Of a DNA stretch of 64,000 bases, positions 27,807 to 37,222 are shown piece after piece (the first letter of the stretch is position 1; every line of letters starts with the position of its first letter). Below the pieces are notes generated by a model. The model saw only the letters and a list, made by a program, of their open reading frames with translations. It was not told the DNA's origin and did not search any database. The stretch lies in contig NZ_BOOR01000018.1 in the NCBI RefSeq assembly GCF_016863335.1, positions 62,001 through 126,000 of the forward strand, given 5' to 3'. Source of the DNA: Planotetraspora thailandica. GTDB lineage: Bacteria; Actinomycetota; Actinomycetes; Streptosporangiales; Streptosporangiaceae. Both the position numbers and the translations under genes were made by a program.

Positions 27807-28994
27807 TCAGTTGTGGGCATGGCCGTACGTGGTCAGGAAGGCCTTCATCCGATGGACGGCCAGATCGGGATCGGGCAACAGCCCGGCCTTGTCCGCGAGC
27901 CGGAACACCTCGGCCAGGTGCGGAACGGACCGGGCGGACTGGGCGCCGTTCACCATGACGAAGCCATCCTGATGTCCCGCCAGCCACGCCAGAAAGACGA
28001 TTCCCGTCTTGTAGTGATATGTCGGGGCCTCGAAGATCTTCCTGGACAACGCCATCGTCGGCCCCAATATCTCGTCATAAAGCGCGATATTCCGCCGGCG
28101 CGTCTCCTCGTCCTCGGCCTGCTCCGCCCGGTCCAGGGCAGCCAACGCGGTCGCGGCCGCCGGAGCGATGGCGTCGAAGACGCCCAGCAACGCGTGCGAT
28201 CCCGACTTGATCAGCGACGGATAGTTGAAGTCGTCACCGGTGTACAGCCGGACGCCCGAAGGAAGGGCGGCCCTCAGGCGCACCTCGTGGTCCTCGTCGA
28301 GCAGCGAGACCTTGACGCCCTCCACCTTGGACGTGTGGTCGCGGATGAGGGCCAGGAACGACGCGGTCGCCTCCTCCACGTCGCGGGAGCCCCAATAGCC
28401 GGCGAGGTGCGGGTCGAACATCTCGCCCAGCCAGTGCAGGATGACCGGACGGTCGGCCTGTTCCAGCAGCGTGCCGTACACCTTGTGGTAGTCCTCCGAG
28501 CCCCGCGCGGTCCGGGCAAGCTGGCGGCTGGCCATGAGGATCACCCCAGCGCCCGCATCCCGCACGGTCTCCACCTGCTCGGCGTACGCCGCGATGATCG
28601 CGCCGAGCGTGCCGGCGTCCGGCGCGTGGTCGGTGCCCGCGCCGCAGGCCACCAGGTCGGCGGGATCGCCGATGGTCCGCGCCTCGGCGGCGCTGCGCCT
28701 GATCAGCTCGCTCGTCGCCGGCCAGTCGAGACCCATGTTGCGCTGCGCCGTGTCCATGGCGTCGGCGACGCGGAAGCCGTACGACCACAGATGCCGCCGG
28801 AAACGCAGCGTCGCCTCCCAGTCGACCACGGCGGGGCGGCCCGGGCCGTTGTCCCCGCGCGGATCGGCTACCACGTGCGCGGCCGCGTAGGCGACGCGCG
28901 TGGCCGGCGGTCCGTCCGGGCGCGCCCACGCGCCCGGTTCACCCAGTTCGTACGGCTCTCGCCTCCCGGGCAGCGAGATGACGGGACCGGTCAC
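27807..28994 (-). CDS. DUF993 family protein (dihydrodipicolinate synthase-like)
   Basis: 395 residues from GTG 28994, overlapping the stop of the Gfo/Idh gene (GTGA). The sequence resembles DUF993, a TIM-barrel family annotated near dihydrodipicolinate synthases: FRRHLWSYGFRVADAMDTAQR near 65, VILMASRQLARTA near 150, VILHWLGEMFDPHLAGYWG near 180, VKVSLLDEDHEVRLR near 228, LYTGDDFNYPSLIKSG near 255. A Schiff-base lysine may be the one in GVKVSLL, by analogy. Probably an aldolase or lyase acting on a sugar-derived acid; the reaction is not known. Middle gene of the LacI-controlled set. Confidence 0.85.
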   Translation of the reverse strand: MTGPVISLPGRREPYELGEPGAWARPDGPPATRVAYAAAHVVADPRGDNGPGRPAVVDWEATLRFRRHLWSYGFRVADAMDTAQRNMGLDWPATSELIRRSAAEARTIGDPADLVACGAGTDHAPDAGTLGAIIAAYAEQVETVRDAGAGVILMASRQLARTARGSEDYHKVYGTLLEQADRPVILHWLGEMFDPHLAGYWGSRDVEEATASFLALIRDHTSKVEGVKVSLLDEDHEVRLRAALPSGVRLYTGDDFNYPSLIKSGSHALLGVFDAIAPAAATALAALDRAEQAEDEETRRRNIALYDEILGPTMALSRKIFEAPTYHYKTGIVFLAWLAGHQDGFVMVNGAQSARSVPHLAEVFRLADKAGLLPDPDLAVHRMKAFLTTYGHAHN

Positions 28995-30136
28995 AACGCC
29001 TCCACTGGCAGACGACGGCCTTCGGCGTGCGAGCGCAGCCCGAGCTCGGCGATCTGCACTCCACGAGCGCCGGCGGCGAACGAGTAGGGGAAGGGCGCGT
29101 CCTCCAGCACGTGCCGTACGAACATCTCCCACTGGACCTTGAAACCGTTGTCGAAGTCCGTGTTGTCCGGCACCCGCTGCCACTGGTCGCGGAACGACTC
29201 GGTGACGGGCAGGTCGGGGTTCCACACCGGCCGCGGCGTGCCCGCCCGGTGCTGGATGCGGCATTCGCGGAGTCCGGCGACCGCACTGCCATGGGTTCCG
29301 TCCACCTGAAACTCCACCAGTTCGTCCCGGTTCACCCGTACCGCCCAGGACGAGTTGATCTGAGCGACCACGCCGCCCTCGATCTCGAAGACGCCGTAGG
29401 CCGCGTCGTCGGCCGTGGCCTTGTACGCCTGGCCGTGCTCGTCCCAGCGCTCGTTGATGTGGGTGCTGACGTGCGCGTACACCGACTCGACCCGGCCGAA
29501 CAGGTTCTCCAGCACGTAGGTCCAATGGGGGAACATATCGAGCACGATGCCCCCGCCGTCCTCGGCACGGTAGTTCCACGAGGGCCGCTGCCCCGGCTGC
29601 CAGTCGCCCTCGAACACCCAGTAGCCGAACTCGCCGCGAACCGACAGGATCCGGCCGAAAAACCCGCCGTCTATGAGCCGCCTGAGCTTGAGCAGCCCAG
29701 GCAGGAACAGCTTGTCCTGGACGACGCCGTTCTTCACCCCGGCCTCCCGGGCGGCCTCGGCCAGCCGTACGGCGTCGGCCACGGTCTCCGCGGTCGGCTT
29801 CTCGGTGTAGACGTGCTTGCCGAGGCCGATGGCCTTGAGGGTGGAGGCCACCCGCGCCTGCGTCACCTGGGCGTCGAAATAGATCGTGTTCGCCGGGTCG
29901 GCCAGCGCGGCGTCGAGGTCGGTGGTGTAGTCGGGGATCGCGTGCCTGCCGGCGATGTCGGCCAGCTTGCCGAGGCTGCGGCCGACGAGCACGGGCCGCA
30001 GGCGCACGCGGTCGCCGTTGGAAAGGCTCACGCCGCCCTGCTCGTTGATCGCCAGGACGGACCGGACCAGGTGCTGGCGGTAACCCATCCGGCCGGTGAC
30101 GCCGCTCATCACGACGCCGAGGACTCGGTCGCGCAT
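28991..30136 (-). CDS. Gfo/Idh/MocA family oxidoreductase
   Basis: 381 residues. VLGVVMSGVTGRMGYRQHLVRS at the N-terminus is a Rossmann nucleotide-binding segment; GKHVYTEKPTAETVADA near 108 contains the family's EKP motif, whose Lys is catalytic. The C-terminal domain is the Gfo/Idh substrate-binding sheet with EDGGGIVLDMFPHWTYVLE near 192. It should oxidise a sugar or cyclitol with NAD(P). First gene of the set Gfo/Idh, DUF993, isomerase on the minus strand, with a perfect LacI-type operator 18 bp upstream. Confidence 0.9.
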   Translation of the reverse strand: MRDRVLGVVMSGVTGRMGYRQHLVRSVLAINEQGGVSLSNGDRVRLRPVLVGRSLGKLADIAGRHAIPDYTTDLDAALADPANTIYFDAQVTQARVASTLKAIGLGKHVYTEKPTAETVADAVRLAEAAREAGVKNGVVQDKLFLPGLLKLRRLIDGGFFGRILSVRGEFGYWVFEGDWQPGQRPSWNYRAEDGGGIVLDMFPHWTYVLENLFGRVESVYAHVSTHINERWDEHGQAYKATADDAAYGVFEIEGGVVAQINSSWAVRVNRDELVEFQVDGTHGSAVAGLRECRIQHRAGTPRPVWNPDLPVTESFRDQWQRVPDNTDFDNGFKVQWEMFVRHVLEDAPFPYSFAAGARGVQIAELGLRSHAEGRRLPVEAL

Positions 30137-30154
30137 CCCAGACCCTCCTCAGAT

Positions 30155-30168
30155 GGAAAGCGCTTTCC
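30155..30168. promoter_or_regulatory. Perfect LacI-type operator before the Gfo/Idh gene
   Basis: GGAAAGCGCTTTCC is a perfect 14-bp palindrome 18 bp upstream of the start codon. It matches the site in front of the LacI gene at 25520-25533 in 13 of 14 positions, linking the regulator to this operon. Confidence 0.85.
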
Positions 30169-30272
30169 CGGCCGAGAATAACACCCGATGTCCCGGTTCG
30201 GGGTCGATCCCGGGTGCCAGGCCGGGCCGGGGTGCAGGCTTCAGGCAGGCCGTACGGCTGCGCGCCGAGATT

Positions 30273-30497
30273 GCATGATCACGTTCGGGGTTCCCGCAGG
30301 TCGTACGGCATGGGCCGAACCCGTGCATGATCACGGTCGGTGTTTTCCCAGGTCAGACGGCAGGGCGCCGAACTTCTGCATGATCACGACGCGGGCCGGC
30401 GCACGTCGGCAGGCCCGCCGGCGAACTTCTGCATGATCACGCCCAAGGGTCGGGCCAGGTCACGCGGCATGCGCCCGAACTTCTGCATGATCACGGG
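30273..30497 (-). repeat. Array 2 of the 53-bp repeat family (one orientation)
   Basis: Five inverted cores end at 30282, 30334, 30387, 30440 and 30494, spaced 52, 53, 53 and 54 bp. The three right-hand copies have the full core; 30334 is altered and the leftmost, 30282, is cut after GTGATCATGCA. On the minus strand the array begins 11 bp after the ribonuclease D stop codon and reads in the forward sense. No opposing half is present. It fills the intergenic region together with the LacI operator. Confidence 0.93.
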
Positions 30498-30504
30498 GAG
30501 GGGG

Positions 30505-31728
30505 TCAGGCTTCGCCTTTCATTTCGAGGCGTTCGAGGGCCTTGGCCATCGGGTGGGCGGTCAGGGAGATCTGCCACTCCCGGGCGCCCAGCTCGCGCAG
30601 CCGCGCGCCGACAGCGTCTTCCGACAGGTCCGCCGGGGGTTCCCACGCCAGCCTGCGCACCGAGTCGGGCTGGAGCAGGTTCTCGATGGGCATGCGGTGC
30701 TCGTCGGCGAGCGCGGCGACGGCCGTGCGCACGGCGGCGAGGCGGCGGGCGGCCGCGGGGTCGCGGTCGGCCCACCGGTTGGCCGGGGGAGGCCCGTCGC
30801 CCGGCCCGACGGGCTGGGGAAGGTCCGACTCGGCCATGCCGCGGGCCTGCGTCACCGCGGCGAGCCAGTCCCTCAGGTAGCGGCGGGCGCTGCGGCCGGT
30901 GAAGGGCGCGATCTCGGTCAGGGCCTTGGTCGTGCGCGGCTGGTCGAGCGCGGCCTGGACGATCGCGGAGTCGGGCAGCACGCGGCCGGGCGCGAGGTCG
31001 GACTCACGGGCGATCTCGTCCCGCAACGTCCACAACTCCCGCACGACGGCGAGGCCGCGCAGCGTCCGGACGCGGTGGATGCCGGAGGTCCGCCGCCACG
31101 GGTCGCTGCGCGGCGGGTGGCCGGGCGCGGCCGCGATCGAGGCGAACTCCTCCAGGGCCCAGTCCAGCTTTCCGGTGGAGTTGAGCTCGTCGTGGAGGGC
31201 GTCGCGCAGCTCGACCAGCACTTCGACGTCGAGCGCGGCGTACCGCAGCCAGGCCTCGGGCAGCGGGCGGGTCGACCAGTCGGCCGCCGAGTGGCCCTTC
31301 TCCAGCCGCAATCCCAGCACGACCTCCACCATGGTTCCGAGCCCGACCCGCTCGTATCCGAGCAGCCGGCCCGCCAGTTCGGTGTCGAAGAGCCGTTTCG
31401 GGCGGAAGCCCAGCTCGGCCAGGCACGGCAGGTCCTGGGTGGCCGCGTGCAGGACGATCTCGGCGCCGTCGAGGGCGGAGTCGAGCTCGCTCAGATCGGG
31501 GCAGGCGATCGGGTCGATGAGCGCGCTGCCCGCGCCCGCACGGCGAAGCTGCACGAGATAGGCCCGGCCGCTGTAGCGGTAGCCGGACGCCCGCTCGGCG
31601 TCGACGGCCACGGGCCCCGTTCCCTCGGCGAAGGCGTGCACGGCAGCCGCCAGCGCTTCCGGGTCTTCGATGACGGGCGGAATTCCCTCTTTCGGCTCCA
31701 ACAGGGGCTGGACTTCGGGTTCTGTCAC
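30505..31728 (-). CDS. rnd: Ribonuclease D-like 3'-5' exonuclease with HRDC domain
   Basis: 407 residues. The DEDD exonuclease motifs are visible: VAVDAERASGYRYSGRAYLVQLRR near 40 (Exo I), ATQDLPCLAELGF near 96 (Exo II) and LRYAALDVEVLVELRDAL near 165 (Exo III). An HRDC domain covers about 210-295 (RGLAVVRELWTLRDEIARE). It trims the 3' ends of tRNA precursors and other RNAs. The DUF3000 gene precedes it with 3 bp between stop and start, and hemE lies beyond on the other strand. Repeat array 2 begins 11 bp after the stop. Confidence 0.92.
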   Translation of the reverse strand: MTEPEVQPLLEPKEGIPPVIEDPEALAAAVHAFAEGTGPVAVDAERASGYRYSGRAYLVQLRRAGAGSALIDPIACPDLSELDSALDGAEIVLHAATQDLPCLAELGFRPKRLFDTELAGRLLGYERVGLGTMVEVVLGLRLEKGHSAADWSTRPLPEAWLRYAALDVEVLVELRDALHDELNSTGKLDWALEEFASIAAAPGHPPRSDPWRRTSGIHRVRTLRGLAVVRELWTLRDEIARESDLAPGRVLPDSAIVQAALDQPRTTKALTEIAPFTGRSARRYLRDWLAAVTQARGMAESDLPQPVGPGDGPPPANRWADRDPAAARRLAAVRTAVAALADEHRMPIENLLQPDSVRRLAWEPPADLSEDAVGARLRELGAREWQISLTAHPMAKALERLEMKGEA

Positions 31729-31731
31729 AGG

Positions 31732-32328
31732 TTAAGGAACTTTCGGATCTTCTCGGCGGGCCGGGCGCGGGTGAAGCGCCGCGACGTCGGGGGGCAGCGG
31801 TGGTATTCCGGCGGCCAGGCACATCAGGTCGCACCAGGCGGCGACGTGTGCGGACAGGTCTTCGTCCAGCGGTGACCAGGACGCCCGCAGCTCCAGCTCG
31901 GTGGTGACGGGATCTTCGGCCTTGTTGCCGAAGCCCTCCGACACCGCCCGGGTCACCGTGCCGCCCGCGGCGGCGTACATCGCACCGTGGGAGTCGAGAG
32001 CCTCTGTGAGCCAGCTCCATGCGACGGGGCCGAGCAGCGGATCAGAGGTGATCTCGGGCTCCATGTCGGCCCGGACGTAGGCCACCAGGCGGAACGGTCC
32101 TTCCCAGCCTCGCTGGCCGTCCGGGTCGAACAACATGATGAGGCGTCCCACGGCGAGCTCGTCGTCGTCGCGGTACACCGAGGCTCCGACCGCACCGGAA
32201 TAGGGGGCGAGGCGCTGGGGCGCCGGGATGTCCTCCAGCTCGATCTCGGGCCTCACCTGGGCGGGGCGCAGCGTCTCCAGAGCACGCCGGAAGGCGGCTG
32301 GAGGCGCTGGCGGCTCACCGAGGCTCAT
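31732..32328 (-). CDS. DUF3000 domain protein
   Basis: 198 residues from the ATG of MSLGEPPAPPAAFRRALETLR; a longer frame exists to 32388 but lacks support. Conserved segments PEIELEDIPAPQRLAPYSGAVGA near 28 and LLGPVAWSWLTEAL near 103 identify DUF3000, a family confined to actinobacteria and without known function. Co-directional with ribonuclease D (3-bp gap), probably one transcript. Confidence 0.85.
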   Translation of the reverse strand: MSLGEPPAPPAAFRRALETLRPAQVRPEIELEDIPAPQRLAPYSGAVGASVYRDDDELAVGRLIMLFDPDGQRGWEGPFRLVAYVRADMEPEITSDPLLGPVAWSWLTEALDSHGAMYAAAGGTVTRAVSEGFGNKAEDPVTTELELRASWSPLDEDLSAHVAAWCDLMCLAAGIPPLPPDVAALHPRPARREDPKVP

Positions 32329-32829
32329 GACCGAAGAGTAGGTCGGATTCGGAAGAGCGCGAAGCGAGGGGGTGGCGATGGGGGGCATGGATGGTCGTCA
32401 AGCCGTGGCCATCGCAAGCAACAGGGCACCCCTGCGCGAGGGCTGCTCGAACTGGCTTTCGCAGCCGGCACAGTGCTCAGTGCGGCGTTCGGGGGAACTC
32501 CACATCGAAGTCATCGCTCCGGGCCTCTCGTCGGATCCGCCGGTCGTGTCGGTCGCTCAGGACTGATCCGACGTTGGCACGTCCCGCCGACATTTCCCCG
32601 CAACGCGCTCGGCGTGTCTCGAAAGTGGCATTGGAATCGATGCCGGATGGTCGATTGACGAACACTTTGCCGAGCCCTGGAAAGATCCTTAAGCCCGGGA
32701 GATCAAGAATACCGATCATTGGCGCCGGGTGTGCCGCGCCGTGCCGGGCGTTACGAAGATCGTTATTGGCCTCCGTCCAGGTGAGAGGTTGGCGCACCGG
32801 GTGGTGCCCCGGCGTGGGACGCTGGAGGG
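32329..32829. other. Intergenic region without a supported gene
   Basis: 500 bp between the divergent DUF3000 and hemE genes. The right half (about 32620-32790) is less GC-rich and may contain the hemE promoter. A 64-codon frame at 32372-32566 (+) has no ribosome site, no recognisable domain and competing frames in the same DNA. It may be a decayed gene or simple chance. Confidence 0.5.
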
Positions 32830-33867
32830 GTGAATCCCCAGCTCGACGACTCCGCTTTCCTTCGCGCCTGCCGGCGCGAGTCCGTGCCGCACACCCCTGT
32901 CTGGTTCATGCGCCAGGCCGGCCGGTCGCTGCCCGAATACCATCGTGTCCGCGAGGGCGTCCCGATACTCACCGCGTGCGCGACCCCCGATCTCGTGGTC
33001 GAGATCACGATGCAGCCGGTCCGCAGGTACGGCACGGACGCGGCGATCTTCTTCAGCGACATCGTGGTGCCGCTCAAGGCCATCGGGGTCGACCTGGACA
33101 TCAAGCCGGGCGTGGGCCCCGTCGTCGAGTCGCCGATCAGGGACCACGACGGTCTCGCGGCGTTGCGCCCGCTGGAGCCCGGCGACGTGCCCTACGTCAC
33201 CGAGGCCGTCCAGTCGCTCGTCAAGGAGCTCGGCGGCACGCCGCTGATCGGCTTCGCCGGCGGCCCCTTCACCCTCGCGTCCTATCTGATCGAGGGCGGC
33301 CCCTCCAAGAACCACGACCGCACCAAGGCCATGATGTACGGCGAGCCGGAGCTGTGGCACGAGCTGATGGACCGGCTCACCACGATCACCCTCGGCTTCC
33401 TCCGTGTCCAGGCCGACGCGGGGGCCTCGGCCCTCCAGCTGTTCGACTCGTGGGTCGGGACGGTCGCGCCTCAGGACTACCGGACGTTCGTGCTGCCGCA
33501 CACCAGCAGGATCTTCGGCGAGCTGGCCGGGCTCGGCGTGCCGCGCATCCACTTCGGGGTCGGCACGGGCGAGCTGCTGGGCCTCATGGGCGAGGCGGGA
33601 GCCGACGTGGTCGGGGTCGACTGGCGGGTCCCGCTCGACGAGGCCGCGCTGCGCGTCGGCGCGGGCAAGGCCCTGCAGGGCAACCTCGACCCGGCGGTCC
33701 TGCTCGCGCCGTGGAAGGTGGTCGAGGAGCGGGCCCGTGACGTGCTGGAGCGCGGCCGGGTGGCGGAGGGGCACGTGTTCAACCTCGGACACGGCGTGCT
33801 GCCCTCCACCGACCCCGGCCAGCTGGCTCGGCTCGCCAGCCTGGTTCAGGAGCTTTCTGCGTCCTGA
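32830..33867 (+). CDS. hemE: Uroporphyrinogen decarboxylase
   Basis: 345 residues, normal for HemE. It removes four carboxyl groups from uroporphyrinogen III to give coproporphyrinogen III in haem synthesis. [21 protein letters not shown] near 20 holds the substrate-binding Arg residues; the conserved Asp is in [13 protein letters not shown] near 76; [17 protein letters not shown] near 143 is the second family signature. GTG start 32830 after CTGGAGGG. Followed on the same strand, after a convergent gene, by hemY and hemQ. Overlaps the convergent DUF4349 gene by 22 bp. Confidence 0.96.
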   Translation: MNPQLDDSAFLRACRRESVPHTPVWFMRQAGRSLPEYHRVREGVPILTACATPDLVVEITMQPVRRYGTDAAIFFSDIVVPLKAIGVDLDIKPGVGPVVESPIRDHDGLAALRPLEPGDVPYVTEAVQSLVKELGGTPLIGFAGGPFTLASYLIEGGPSKNHDRTKAMMYGEPELWHELMDRLTTITLGFLRVQADAGASALQLFDSWVGTVAPQDYRTFVLPHTSRIFGELAGLGVPRIHFGVGTGELLGLMGEAGADVVGVDWRVPLDEAALRVGAGKALQGNLDPAVLLAPWKVVEERARDVLERGRVAEGHVFNLGHGVLPSTDPGQLARLASLVQELSAS

Positions 33868-34841
33868 GCCTCGCGGGGAACCGGCGCAGGCTCCTGTGAC
33901 ACGGCGGGCGTCTCCGGCCGGGGCGCGGCCGCCGCAGGTCCAGGCAGGAACCGCCGGCGTACGGCGACGACGGCCACCCAGATCACGGCGCCCACGACCA
34001 GCCAGGGAAGCAGCGCGCCGAGCACGGCCAGGGCCACCGTGGTCGAGGAGGCCAGGGCGTCCCATCCGGTTTTGAGCCCGGACAGGAAGCTCGGGTCCGG
34101 CTCGGCGGGCATGGCGGTCTTCGGGACGCGAGGCGGCGTGGTCACGGTGAGTGTGATCGTCGCCATCGCGGTCTGGCCCGCCAGACTCCGCTGCCGGGCC
34201 TGCAGCGACTCCAGGTCGGCCTCCCTGCTGGAGATCTCCTGCTCGACCGCCATGATCTCGCTGATTTTTGTGGCCTTTGACAGGAGCAGGCGGAACTGGG
34301 CGAGGCTGGCCTCGGCCGACTTCACCCGGCTGTCGACGTCGGCTACCTCCTCGGTGACGTCCTCCTCCGACTGGTGCTGCGCCGCCCGCTTGCCGAGGTC
34401 GCGGCCGAGTTGGGCGAGCACGTCGGTGTAGCGCTCCGGCGGCACCTTGAAGGTGACGACCGCGATGTCTCCGCCCGGCTCCGAGGTGGTCTTCTCCTCC
34501 GACACGTGGCCTCCGACGCCCGCCACGATCTGCCTGGCCTTGTCGGCCGCGCCCGCGACATCCTTGGCGTGGACGGTCAGCTGGGCTGTCCGGATGACGG
34601 TCCGCGGCTCGGCCGAGACACCCTGACCTGAGCCGCCCTGGCCCGCCGCCGGAGCCGAGGCACCGGTGCCCCCGGTGCCCGCGTCGCCGACGGCCGGGAC
34701 GGGCGCCGCCTTCTCCGGAAGATCGGCCGGCGCGGTCGCGTAGACGCCGGCGGAGGTCGAAACGCCGTCCCCGCTGCCGCACCCCGAGATGAGAAATGCC
34801 GTCGCGGCGATGCACGCGACGCCGTACCGGATTCGTCTCAT
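33846..34841 (-). CDS. DUF4349 domain lipoprotein
   Basis: 331 residues. The signal peptide ends in LISGC, with the lipidated Cys near 21, then a Gly/Ala-rich linker to about 75. The DUF4349 domain follows ([34 protein letters not shown]), with a coiled-coil near 170-220 ([46 protein letters not shown]), a membrane segment near 270-295 and a basic then Pro/Ala-rich tail. It should be anchored to the membrane with the domain outside. Function unknown; it splits the haem genes. Confidence 0.85.
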   Translation of the reverse strand: MRRIRYGVACIAATAFLISGCGSGDGVSTSAGVYATAPADLPEKAAPVPAVGDAGTGGTGASAPAAGQGGSGQGVSAEPRTVIRTAQLTVHAKDVAGAADKARQIVAGVGGHVSEEKTTSEPGGDIAVVTFKVPPERYTDVLAQLGRDLGKRAAQHQSEEDVTEEVADVDSRVKSAEASLAQFRLLLSKATKISEIMAVEQEISSREADLESLQARQRSLAGQTAMATITLTVTTPPRVPKTAMPAEPDPSFLSGLKTGWDALASSTTVALAVLGALLPWLVVGAVIWVAVVAVRRRFLPGPAAAAPRPETPAVSQEPAPVPREAQDAESS

Positions 34842-34984
34842 GCCCTTGAAGACGGACCGCGGCGTCGGCTGGTTTGGCGGCGGGAGTCACGATGGGGTTG
34901 CGGTGTGATCTCGCCGCGTGACCATGTCGTTGACCGGTACGGCGGTGCCGGGGCCGCCAGGGCGAGACGATAACTTTTCCAGAC

Positions 34985-36424
34985 ATGGACGGGACTTCTG
35001 GTCGTCATGTGGTCGTCGTGGGGGCGGGCATCGCGGGCCTGGCCGCCGCGTGGCACCTGAGCCGCGCCGATCCCGGCGTGGAGATCACTGTGCTGGACGG
35101 CGCGTCGCGCATCGGCGGCAAGCTGTACGCCTCGGAGGTGGGCGGCGTCCAGGTGGACGCCGGAGCCGAGGCCATGCTGGCCCGCCGGCCCGAGGGCAAG
35201 GAGCTGGCGCGGCAGGCGGGGCTGGGGGAGGCGCTCGTGCACCCCGGCACCACCCAGGCGGGCATCCTGTCCCGGGGATCGGTGCGCCCTCTGCCCAAGG
35301 GGCACGTCATGGGCGTGCCGTCCGACGTCATGGCTCTCGCCCGGACGGGCATCCTGTCGCCCGGCGGCCTCGCGCGGGTGTCGCTCGACGAGGTGCTGCC
35401 CCCGACCACGGTGCCCACCGACGTGTCGGTGGGCGCCTACGTCGGGGCGCGGGTCGGGGGAGAGGTGGTCGACCGGCTGATCGAGCCGCTGCTGGGCGGG
35501 GTCTACGCGGGCCGGGCCGACATGTTGTCCCTCGACGCGACGATGCCGGCCGTCGCGGCCGCCGCCCGCACGGAACGGTCGCTGCTGCGGGCCGCCAGAG
35601 ACCTCGCGGCCAAGACGCCCAAGGACGCCGGCCCCGTCTTCACCACCCTCAGGCAAGGCCTGGGCGGCCTTCCCGAGGCCGTCGCCCGCGCCTCGGGAGC
35701 GCGGATCCGCACCGGCGTGATGGTCCGCGGGCTGACGCGCACCCCGGACGGATGGCGGCTGGTCACCGGCCCCACCAGGGACGAGGAGGTCGTCGACGCC
35801 GACGCCGTCATCGTGGCGGTGCCCGCGACGCCCGCGGCCCGGCTGCTGGAGCGCGAGGTGCCGAAGGCGGCGGCCGAGCTGGCGAGGATCGAATACGCGA
35901 GCATGGCCATCGTCACCCTCGCCTACCCGAGATCGGCCTTCCCCGAGCCGCCGGCGGGCAGCGGATATCTCGTGCCCTCCGTCGAGGGCAGGCCCGTCAA
36001 GGCGGTGACGTTCGCCACGACGAAGTGGCCCCACCTCGCCGAGGCCGACCCCAACCTCGTCATCGTCCGCTGCTCGATCGGCCGCCTGGGCGAGGAGGCG
36101 GTGCTGCAGCGCGACGACGCCGAACTGGTGGCCTTCGCGATGAACGAGATGACCGAGATCATGGGGGTTCGCGGGCTGCCGATCGACTCCCGCGTCACCC
36201 GGTGGGGTGGCGGACTCCCGCAATACGACGTGGGCCACCTCGACCGGATCGCCCGCGTGCGTGCCGCCGTGGCCGCGCAGCCGGGGCTCGCCGTCTGCGG
36301 GGCCGCCTACGACGGGGTGGGCATCCCCGCCTGCGCCGCCTCGGGCCGCACCGCCGCGACGCGCGTCCTGGAGTACCTGAACGCGCGGGCCGCGGCCGGG
36401 GCCCGTCAGGAGCCGGGCGACTGA
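34985..36424 (+). CDS. hemY: Protoporphyrinogen/coproporphyrinogen III oxidase
   Basis: 479 residues. The FAD-binding motif VVVVGAGIAGLAAAWHLSRA is at the N-terminus, and GAAYDGVGIPACAASG near the C-terminus is the family's second FAD signature. In Gram-positive bacteria this enzyme (also called CgoX) oxidises coproporphyrinogen III to coproporphyrin III, in the coproporphyrin-dependent haem pathway; the adjoining hemQ supports that route. hemQ starts 9 bp after its stop. Confidence 0.95.
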   Translation: MDGTSGRHVVVVGAGIAGLAAAWHLSRADPGVEITVLDGASRIGGKLYASEVGGVQVDAGAEAMLARRPEGKELARQAGLGEALVHPGTTQAGILSRGSVRPLPKGHVMGVPSDVMALARTGILSPGGLARVSLDEVLPPTTVPTDVSVGAYVGARVGGEVVDRLIEPLLGGVYAGRADMLSLDATMPAVAAAARTERSLLRAARDLAAKTPKDAGPVFTTLRQGLGGLPEAVARASGARIRTGVMVRGLTRTPDGWRLVTGPTRDEEVVDADAVIVAVPATPAARLLEREVPKAAAELARIEYASMAIVTLAYPRSAFPEPPAGSGYLVPSVEGRPVKAVTFATTKWPHLAEADPNLVIVRCSIGRLGEEAVLQRDDAELVAFAMNEMTEIMGVRGLPIDSRVTRWGGGLPQYDVGHLDRIARVRAAVAAQPGLAVCGAAYDGVGIPACAASGRTAATRVLEYLNARAAAGARQEPGD

Positions 36425-36433
36425 GACGGCAGA

Positions 36434-37144
36434 ATGGGCGATATGACGGACGGCACCGCGCGGCCCAAGGCGCGTGATCTCAACCAGGTAATCCGCTACA
36501 CGATGTGGTCGGTCTTCCGGCTGCGCGACCAGCTTCCGGCCGAGCGCGAGGCGATCTCCGGTGAGCTGAGCGAGCTGCTGGAGCAGGCGGCCGGCAAAGA
36601 CGTCGTGACTCGCGGGTGCTACGACGTCTCCGGGTTCCGCGCCGACGCCGACTTCATGTTCTGGTGGCACGCGCCGGCGGCCGAGGACCTCCAGGAGATC
36701 TACACGCGCTTCCGCCGCACCGCGCTCGGCCGGGCCAGCGAGCCCGTCTGGTCCGCGATGGCGCTGCACCGCCCTGCCGAGTTCAACAAGTCGCACATCC
36801 CGGCGTTCCTGGCCGAGGAGGAGCCGAGGGGCTTCGTCTGCGTCTACCCGTTCGTCAGATCCCTGGAGTGGTACCTGCTCGACGACGCCGACCGCAGGCG
36901 CATGCTCGCCGAGCACGGCAAGATGGCGCGTGACTACCCGGATGTGCGGGCCAACACCGTGGCCTGCTTCGCGCTGAACGACTTCGAGTGGATGCTCGCC
37001 TTCGAGGCCGACGAGCTGCACCGCATCGTCGACCTGATGCGGCACCTGCGGGGAGCCGAGGCGAGGCGGCACACGAGGGTCGAGATCCCCTTCTACACAG
37101 GCACCCGCAAGCCGGTGAGCGAGCTCGTCGCCGCGCTGCCCTGA
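36434..37144 (+). CDS. hemQ: Coproheme decarboxylase (chlorite dismutase family)
   Basis: 236 residues; ATG 36443 is an equally possible start. The ChdC/HemQ fold is indicated by [10 protein letters not shown] near 20, [18 protein letters not shown] near 73, [15 protein letters not shown] near 135, [23 protein letters not shown] near 157 (the His is the candidate haem-proximal ligand) and [17 protein letters not shown] at the end. It converts coproheme to haem b with peroxide, the last step of the coproporphyrin-dependent pathway. Co-transcribed with hemY. A terminator follows. Confidence 0.93.
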   Translation: MGDMTDGTARPKARDLNQVIRYTMWSVFRLRDQLPAEREAISGELSELLEQAAGKDVVTRGCYDVSGFRADADFMFWWHAPAAEDLQEIYTRFRRTALGRASEPVWSAMALHRPAEFNKSHIPAFLAEEEPRGFVCVYPFVRSLEWYLLDDADRRRMLAEHGKMARDYPDVRANTVACFALNDFEWMLAFEADELHRIVDLMRHLRGAEARRHTRVEIPFYTGTRKPVSELVAALP

Positions 37145-37182
37145 GCTGACTCAAGGGCCACCGCCAAGGGCCCGGACGGTTC

Positions 37183-37215
37183 GTACGGCGTGGCGCACGA
37201 TGCGGCACGCCGTAC
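37183..37215. terminator. Bidirectional terminator between hemQ and msrB
   Basis: GTACGGCGTG at 37183-37192 pairs perfectly with CACGCCGTAC at 37206-37215 over a 13-nt loop, between convergent genes. Confidence 0.7.
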
Positions 37216-37222
37216 GCGTGGG

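Noticed and set aside
32372-32566. 64-codon frame between DUF3000 and hemE, considered as a DUF397-like small protein
   Set aside because: Only a weak resemblance around one Trp-Ser and one Cys; no ribosome site and no conserved pattern.
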